This document shows positions 44,204 through 49,678 of a DNA stretch of 49,678 nucleotides, piece by piece (the stretch's first letter is position 1; each line of letters starts with the position of its first letter). Under the pieces are notes generated by a model that worked only from the letters and a program-made list of their open reading frames with translations, had not been told where the DNA came from and did not search any database. The DNA is from an uncultured Clostridium sp. GTDB taxonomy: Bacteria > Bacillota > Clostridia > TANB77 > CAG-508. The translations under genes and the position numbers were made by a program. The DNA lies in NCBI GenBank assembly GCA_900552135.1, contig URYN01000012.1:1-49678 (forward strand). The letters run 5' to 3'.

Positions 44204-47200
44204 TTATTTCATCTCTATTAGTTTGTTTAGGTATAAGCTATATATCGCCATTTTGTCGACTTTTCTTTTTAAGGATTGTTCCAATGCAACCTTATAAAGT
44301 TCTAGTTGTTTCTTGTATTTTTCTACAAGTGTAAACTCCTGTCCTTCTGGTACATAATCAGTCTTGTAGTCTATCAAAACAAGTTCATCGTTCTTATTTA
44401 TAAAATATAAGTCGATTACACCTTGAACCAATATTTTTTCATCTGTTTCTTTACTTATGTTTTCGTAAATTGCACTTGCTTTTACATTTATGTAAAAAGG
44501 ATGTTCTTTTTGTATTTCTTTTGCCTCTTTTAATTCTTGCCATAACTCAGATTTCGTATATTCTAATAGTTTAGATTTATTGATGTTCTCCGCTTCTAGT
44601 CCCGTAATTATTTCCTTTGTTTCTAAAGCTAGAAGCATTTCATCAATTTTCTGTAAATTATATTCTTGTTTTTCGTCCATCTTTTGAACACATAAATGCA
44701 TTAGAGTTCCTTTTTCGGCATTTGAAATCTTGGTTCTAGCTTCTTCATTAAGGAATTTAGGCTTTGCAGTAATACTTGTACTAACCTTGCCTTCTTTTTC
44801 TTCATCACTATTTGGTATTTCTTCAAAGGCTTGATTAATCTTCAATTTTGTTTTTTCTTCTTCATTCCATAAATCCTGTTCCTTAATTTTCGTAACAGAT
44901 GTTTTGGTTGGAATTTGTTCCAGGCCCTCAAATTTATATTTCCAAGATAGTATTTGTTTTATTTTGTGTTCTTCGCTTGATTCAATCTTTGTTTTTCTTG
45001 CAATTGCATCAATCTTGCTTACTATCTTTTCTTCTTCGATTTCTTCCTGCGTTATTTCTTTCATTAGAGTTTTCTTCTTAATTATATCCATAGAGAAGTT
45101 TTCCTTTGTTTTCCTTGCTCCTTCTTTCACATATATTAGCTCGAACCAATCCAAATATGTTTTATACTTTTCAATAATGTATGAATCAATTTTTTCTTCT
45201 CTATATCCCTCTAGCAATTTTTGTTTTCTAGATATACTCTTATTGGCGTCTTTTTGCCTTCCAACTATTATAAGTTTTTCCTTTGGTCTTGTAAGTGCAA
45301 CATACAGAACTCTCATTTCTTCAGAAACCGCTTCGTTCCTTGCTTTTATTGCTAAGGCTTTCTTTGCAAGTGTTTTGTATTCAATATGTTTTTCAGAATT
45401 TATATATTGAGGACCAAATCCTAAGTCTTGATCAATCAGGATTTTTTCATTTAAATCTCTAAAATTAAATTGCTTTCCTGTTCCTGCAAGTATAACAACT
45501 GAGAACTCTAGTCCCTTACTCTTATGAATAGTCATTATTCTAACAACATCTTCGTTTTCGCCAATTATTTTTGCAGATTTTAAGTCTTCACTGTTGAAGT
45601 TTATTTTATCTATGAAATTTATGAAGTTATATAATCCTTTGAAGCTTGCTGATTCATATTGCTTTGCTCTTTCAAACAGCATCTTTAAATTTGAAATTCT
45701 TAAATTTCCATTTGGCATCAAGCTTACATAGTCCATGTAGCCCGTTTTGTTGTAAATGTTCCAAATCCATTCATCAAGAGCCATGTATTGTTCATCTTTT
45801 CTAAGTTCGTCTAATAAATTTAAGAATTGATTGATTTTATTCTTTAGTTTTTCGTTATCTAACTTTTTTATTTCTATTTCATTCTTGTTTTCTTTTAGTT
45901 CTTCTGATTCCTCGTTTTTATTTTCATTTATTAAGTTCTCTTCTGCTTCTTCTACAGATAATTCCTTGCTTGCCCTTGTTAATGCTTGATAAAAGTTTCC
46001 TCTCTGGTTATACATTCTGATTTCTATTAATTCATTGTCTGTAAAGTTTCCTATTGGAGAACGCATAACAGTTACAAGTGGAATGTCTTGCATAGGATTG
46101 TTTATAATTCTAAGAAGAGACATAATTGTATCAATTTCTACAGATTGCAAATATTCTCCTGAACTGTCGCTATATACAGGAATTCCAAGCTCAGAAATTT
46201 CTTTTTCGTACACACTTGCAACTCCACTAACGCTTCTTAAAAGTATTGCAATATCCCTGTATTTTATAAGTCTTTCACACTTTTGCTTTTTGTCGAAAAC
46301 CATATACTTGCTTTCTATTAAAGTCTTTATTTTATTTGCAACAAATCTTGCCTCTAGAACAACATCTTCAACTCTCTCATTTTGAGTATCTTCTTCCTCG
46401 CTATCTTTCCAGGTTTCCTCTTCTTCTGCTAAATCAATTATATTGATTTCTGTTTTAAAATTCTGCCCTTCAACTGGCTCATAAGAGGCTCCTAAGTTCA
46501 GGTATTCATCTTCATTGTAATCTATGTCGCCTAGTGATTTACTCATTATATTTTTGAATACTAAATTTGTAAAATCCAGTATGCTCTGCCTGCTTCTAAA
46601 GTTCTTGAACAGCTGAATTTTTCTATCTTCTCCATCTACCGGCTCTAGTTTATATGTATTGTATTTGTCTAAGAATAGCTGTGGACGTGCCTGTCTAAAC
46701 TTGTATATACTCTGCTTAACATCTCCAACCATAAATACATTTTTACCATTAGAAACACTGGTTAGAATATACTCCTGTGCCAGGTTGCTGTCCTGATACT
46801 CGTCAATTGCAATCTCTTCAAATTTTTCCATGTATCTTTTTGCAATTTCTGTCTTTTGAGGATTTCCATGCTCATCTTTCTTTACTAGAAGATTCAAAGC
46901 TAGATGTTCCATATCGTTGAAGTCCATTAAATTCTTCTCACGTTTTTTCTTATAGAATCTTTCCGAAAACTCAATTATTAGATTCTTCAATTTTGTAAGA
47001 ATTTCATGCATAAAATTAAGGTCATTTATTGCATCTTCTGAAGAACATTCCATAAGTTCCTTAACTTCTTTTATATTGTCTTTCACTTCATCTCTTACTT
47101 CTTTTGCCTCATCTTTTAGGTCATTTACCACCTTTTTATCTACTGGCCAATTCTTGGTATTTAATGTTTGTACAGCTACTTGAGCCTTGTCCCAGTCAGA

Positions 47201-47990
47201 TAAATTCTCTTGTATTGCAGAGTACTGGATAATATCGTCACTTATCACGTTTGCAAACTTATCAAGTTCTTGAAAAAACTCCATCTTTTTCTTCATATTT
47301 TTAAGCGAATTTATTCCATCTTCAAGAATTTGATTAACTCTTTTTGTGATAATCTCTCCCCATACAGTTGTAGAAAAATTCTCTGTTTCAACATTCAACA
47401 TCTCTACACTTTGCTCAAGCCAATCTTCTGGAAAAGGAGCTGATTGAATATAAGAATAAATTCTTAAAATCAAGTCTTTCAATTCTTCATCTTTATTATA
47501 ACTCGTGTATGTATCAATAAGGCTTATAAAATCCTTATCATCTGAAATATATTTTTCTTCAAAAATATCATCAAGAGTTTCCTGCTTCAAAAGCAAAACT
47601 TCAGTACTATCGGCAATTCTGGTATTAGCCGAAACATCCAGTTCATAAAAATTATTTTTTATAACGTCCAAACAGAAAGAGTCTATCGTGCAGATGCTAG
47701 CCTTGTTAAGAAGAATAATTTGCCTTTGCAGATTTGTATCGTCAGGGTTCAGTTCAATCTTTTTGTAAATAGCATCTAAAATTCTTTCCCTCATTTCGGC
47801 AGCAGCAGCATTTGTAAATGTTACGACCAAAATTTTATCTATATCAACTTTATCATCAATAATCTTTTTTATAATACGTTCAACCAAAACCGCAGTTTTA
47901 CCACTTCCGTGCGGCAGCAGCAACTAGAATATTAGACCCTTTTTTATCTATTGCCTCCTGTTGTTCGTCAGTCCACTTCACACTTGCCAT
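44204..47990 (-). CDS. addA: ATP-dependent helicase/nuclease AddA, interrupted by a +1 frameshift at CGG
   Basis: AddA is the helicase-nuclease subunit that processes double-strand breaks with AddB. The first frame (47990 to 47910, 27 codons) reads SVKWTDEQQEAIDKKGSNIL then VAAAA, and meets CGG (47907-47909), ending in TAA two codons later. Reading from GGA one base on gives GSGKTAVLVERI, so Walker A (AAAAGSGKT) is restored exactly. The rest is intact: DEYQD (Walker B), UvrD-type helicase motifs, GTLMHLC and the RecB-like nuclease motif VLIDYKTD near the end. The joined protein is about 1261 aa, a normal length. No addB is adjacent in the window. The start has only a weak GAAAAG before it. 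Recoded gene, pseudogene or sequencing error remain possible. Confidence 0.9.
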
Positions 47991-48084
47991 AATCTTTTCG
48001 TATAATCAATCTTGCAATACATAGCTGTTCAATTGATTAATTCCTTTCCTATAAACTCTTGCATAAGTATATATTAAATTTGGC

Positions 48085-48180
48085 AAAATAGCAATGAAAA
48101 AAGGTACAAATTTTCCCCGGAACCAAATTAGACTGGTACATTTTTTCCCCGTCCCCGAATTGTGCCGAATTGTACCAATT
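48085..48180. repeat. Probable dispersed GGGGACGG-type repeat remnant
   Basis: The region carries CCCCGG, TACATTTTTTCCCCGTCCCCG and paired TTGTACC/GGTACAA motifs, GC-rich islands in AT-rich DNA. These resemble REP-like intergenic repeats of Clostridia. A related motif lies at 5630-5645. Assignment is from recall and base composition only. Confidence 0.35.
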
Positions 48181-48250
48181 AGATTTTTTAAGAATATTTT
48201 TTGTTTTTTTGTTAATACTATTAATAAATTTTGAAAGGACTGAAATTTTT

Positions 48251-48709
48251 ATGGAAGAAAATTTTAATAATGGAAAAGATGAAAATGTTAATCTAACTAT
48301 TCTGAACGAAATTAATAAGGCTGCTAAGATGGGAATGGATTCTATTTCTTTTGTTTTGAAAAAAGTTGGTGACGAAAATATGAAAGAAAATCTAACTTTT
48401 CAATATTCCGAATATGGAAAAATTGTTGATAGAGTAAACACAGAATTTGATAAATACGGAGAAATTCCTGACGCGGCACCCGTTTCAGATAAGATGATGG
48501 CATGGATGGGTACTCAAATGAACACTATGACAGATAAAAGCAATTCTAAGATTGCTGAATTAATGATTCAAGGTGGAGACATGGGAATTATAAAATGTCA
48601 AAAACTTTTGAATCATAATCAAAAAGCAGATGAGCCCGTAAAAAATATATTAAATGATTTTGTAACCTTACAAAAAAACGATATAGAACAAATGAAAAAG
48701 TTTCTTTAA
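48251..48709 (+). CDS. Predicted helical (ferritin-like) protein of unknown function
   Basis: A 152-aa all-alpha, Met- and Lys-rich protein. Blocks such as TILNEINKAAKMGMDSISFVL and AELMIQGGDMGIIKCQKLLN suggest a four-helix bundle; I think of ferritin-like families but see no clear metal-binding Glu/His set. There is no signal peptide or membrane helix. The ATG at 48251 has AAAGGA nine to ten bases upstream; the open frame extends to 48170. It follows the repeat region and has a strong terminator after it. Codon use is like the conserved genes. Confidence 0.75.
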   Translation: MEENFNNGKDENVNLTILNEINKAAKMGMDSISFVLKKVGDENMKENLTFQYSEYGKIVDRVNTEFDKYGEIPDAAPVSDKMMAWMGTQMNTMTDKSNSKIAELMIQGGDMGIIKCQKLLNHNQKADEPVKNILNDFVTLQKNDIEQMKKFL

Positions 48710-48729
48710 TTTTTCCCCGTTTTGTTTTT

Positions 48730-48775
48730 ACAATTATAGCCACGGTATAACCCGTGGCTATAGTTGTGTTTTATT
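48730..48775 (+). terminator. Terminator after the helical protein gene
   Basis: ACAATTATAGCCACGG pairs with CCGTGGCTATAGTTGT around a short loop, followed by GTTTTATTATTTTT. Confidence 0.88.
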
Positions 48776-48923
48776 ATTTTTTCTTATTAATAATTGTTAG
48801 TGTGTCGGGCAATTTTGAATGGCTGTATAATATTTTTCTTGATGTTTTCTTATTATACTTTCTAATAGTATAAAATTAAATCTAAGTGATTTTTTGTTAT
48901 TTTATACTACTTTCACAAGCATA

Positions 48924-48959
48924 ATTGGAGCGCCCACCTTTTACAGTGAACGCTCCAAT
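48924..48959. repeat. Inverted repeat downstream of the orphan gene at 48984
   Basis: ATTGGAGCG (48924-48932) and CGCTCCAAT (48951-48959) form a stem with an 18-base loop. It lies just after the gene on the minus strand and may be its terminator, but no U-tract follows in that direction. Confidence 0.5.
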
Positions 48960-48983
48960 CATTGGGCAGTACATCTTTCTTTT

Positions 48984-49412
48984 TTACCTTTTCAAGTTGT
49001 AGTCCCTGTTGTATTTTTCGATTTTGCCTTTTTCTCCAGTTGCGTCGAAAATGGCAGGTTCGCCAGCGTTGTTCTCAACCTCGCACAGCTCGTCTTCACC
49101 ATAGTATTTCCATACCGGGACAATGTTGTAGAGCTTGCCTTTGCCGTCCGAACCGTCTCCTACAAAAGTTTCATTTCCTTCCAAGAAAAAACGGGTATAC
49201 CCCTTTTCATCTTTGTAGAAGATGTCGTACTCTTGCATAGTGCAGGTGGAAAACTTCCCCAGGAGATCTTTTATCATCTTGGGATATTCCGAAAGATCAA
49301 TTCCTCTTTTCTTGAGAATAGCATCAGCTTCTTCTTTTTCCAGAGGACGATCTACTGTTGCTAGAAAGATATTTTCTTTCTTGAATGAAGTTCCAATTGG
49401 ATTTTTCACCAT
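48984..49412 (-). CDS. Orphan protein, 142 aa, unknown function
   Basis: I do not recognise it. It is a soluble mixed-charge protein. The N-terminal third (about 20-55) is helical and charged (EKEEADAILKKRGIDLSEYPKMIKDLL), and the C-terminal two thirds look beta-rich with many aromatic residues (YDIFYKDEKGYTRFFLEG). TGGGGGT precedes the ATG weakly. Codons are GC-richer than the conserved genes. It has its own consensus promoter (49537-49565), directly downstream of tRNA-Phe. Same design as the orphan genes at 365, 5815 and 43624. No in-frame CGG. Confidence 0.65.
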   Translation of the reverse strand: MVKNPIGTSFKKENIFLATVDRPLEKEEADAILKKRGIDLSEYPKMIKDLLGKFSTCTMQEYDIFYKDEKGYTRFFLEGNETFVGDGSDGKGKLYNIVPVWKYYGEDELCEVENNAGEPAIFDATGEKGKIEKYNRDYNLKR

Positions 49413-49536
49413 TTTTTATACCCCCAGTAAACTCGGTGTATCATTGCCTATGTTATTAAAATTCATAATAGCTGCCCATCTACAATGAAAGATAATAACG
49501 CCTACATATATACTGTAGCAGATGGCTACCTGCAAT

Positions 49537-49565
49537 ATAGTATCATAGTTTTATGTAAATGTCAA
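49537..49565 (-). promoter_or_regulatory. Consensus promoter of the orphan gene at 48984
   Basis: On the minus strand TTGACA (49560-49565) and TACTAT (49537-49542) are separated by 17 bases; the leader is about 120 bases. Confidence 0.8.
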
Positions 49566-49627
49566 TTATTGCCTTTGTCTGATAAAAAAAATAAAGACAC
49601 TAACCGTTATAGTTAATCTCTTCATTT

Positions 49628-49678
49628 TGGTGCCTCGAACGGGAATCGAACCAGTGACACAGGGATTTTCAGTCCCTT
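49628..49678 (-). tRNA. tRNA-Phe (anticodon GAA), 3' part; runs off the window
   Basis: On the minus strand the visible part includes the anticodon arm AGGGA-CTGAAAA-TCCCT (anticodon GAA), a T-arm with GGTTCGATTCCC and the 3' acceptor strand followed by A and CCA (CCA at 49628-49630). The 5' half lies beyond the window. Confidence 0.9.

Noticed and set aside
48894..49364. 156-codon plus-strand open frame opposite the gene at 48984
   Set aside because: Cys/Phe/Ser-rich shadow translation without a ribosome binding site; the minus-strand gene has a consensus promoter and sensible composition.
1..49678. CRISPR arrays, prophage genes, complete insertion sequences
   Set aside because: No regularly spaced repeats, capsid/terminase/integrase or transposase reading frames were seen.

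Overview
The window is low-GC, gene-dense DNA from a spore-forming Bacillota, most likely an uncultured Clostridia lineage. The reasons are the spoIIAA-spoIIAB-sigF operon with spoIID and spoIIQ, clostridial-type FtsEX/LytM and Asp23/AmaP operons, a class III (anaerobic) ribonucleotide reductase homologue, a split transketolase and strong AGGAGG ribosome binding sites. I see no CRISPR array, prophage or intact insertion sequence.

Layout. 1-6062: start of a pilin-like gene, an orphan small gene, then ftsY - UPF0182 - DUF5665 on the minus strand, tRNA-Thr(CGT) and a Cys-rich orphan small gene. 6235-10949: an NrdD-like protein lacking its radical parts, an RluA-type pseudouridine synthase on a probably leaderless mRNA, and an MFS transporter. 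11188-14861: a sporulation block (spoIIAA, spoIIAB, sigF, spoIID, spoIIQ). 15061-20452: a cell-wall block (ftsE, ftsX, two coiled-coil M23 endopeptidases, S41 protease). 20681-23480: split transketolase, tmRNA with a 104-bp duplicated 3' end, tRNA-Trp. 23576-29509: GtrA, M23, zinc-ribbon protein, EF-P, aminopeptidase, prepilin peptidase, YqeG, SleB. 29563-34976: operon asp23-amaP-DUF2273-nusB-xseA-xseB-DUF212-fhs. 35295-43384: mutS2, a kinase-like gene, a 45-codon ORF, dnaE. 43624-49678: an orphan small gene, rqcP, addA, a helical protein, another orphan small gene and a partial tRNA-Phe.

Most unusual signal. Three genes (addA, spoIID and a kinase-like gene) are each interrupted by one +1 frameshift. 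In all three the first frame reaches an in-frame CGG codon followed by A, and the protein resumes one base later at GGA. In addA this exactly restores the Walker A motif (AAAA-GSGKT). I checked by hand the frame of every CGG on the coding strand of the conserved genes and found no other in-frame CGG. This suggests that CGG is unassigned or very poorly decoded here and that C.GGA works as a tolerated or programmed +1 frameshift site. A systematic sequencing error must be excluded. Two orphan small genes of different codon usage do carry an in-frame CGG.

Other notable points: the NrdD homologue has Ser where the thiyl-radical Cys is expected and has no glycyl-radical/zinc tail; four small orphan genes each have their own promoter and a GC content above that of the neighbours; and several gene 3' ends have short duplicated copies just downstream.
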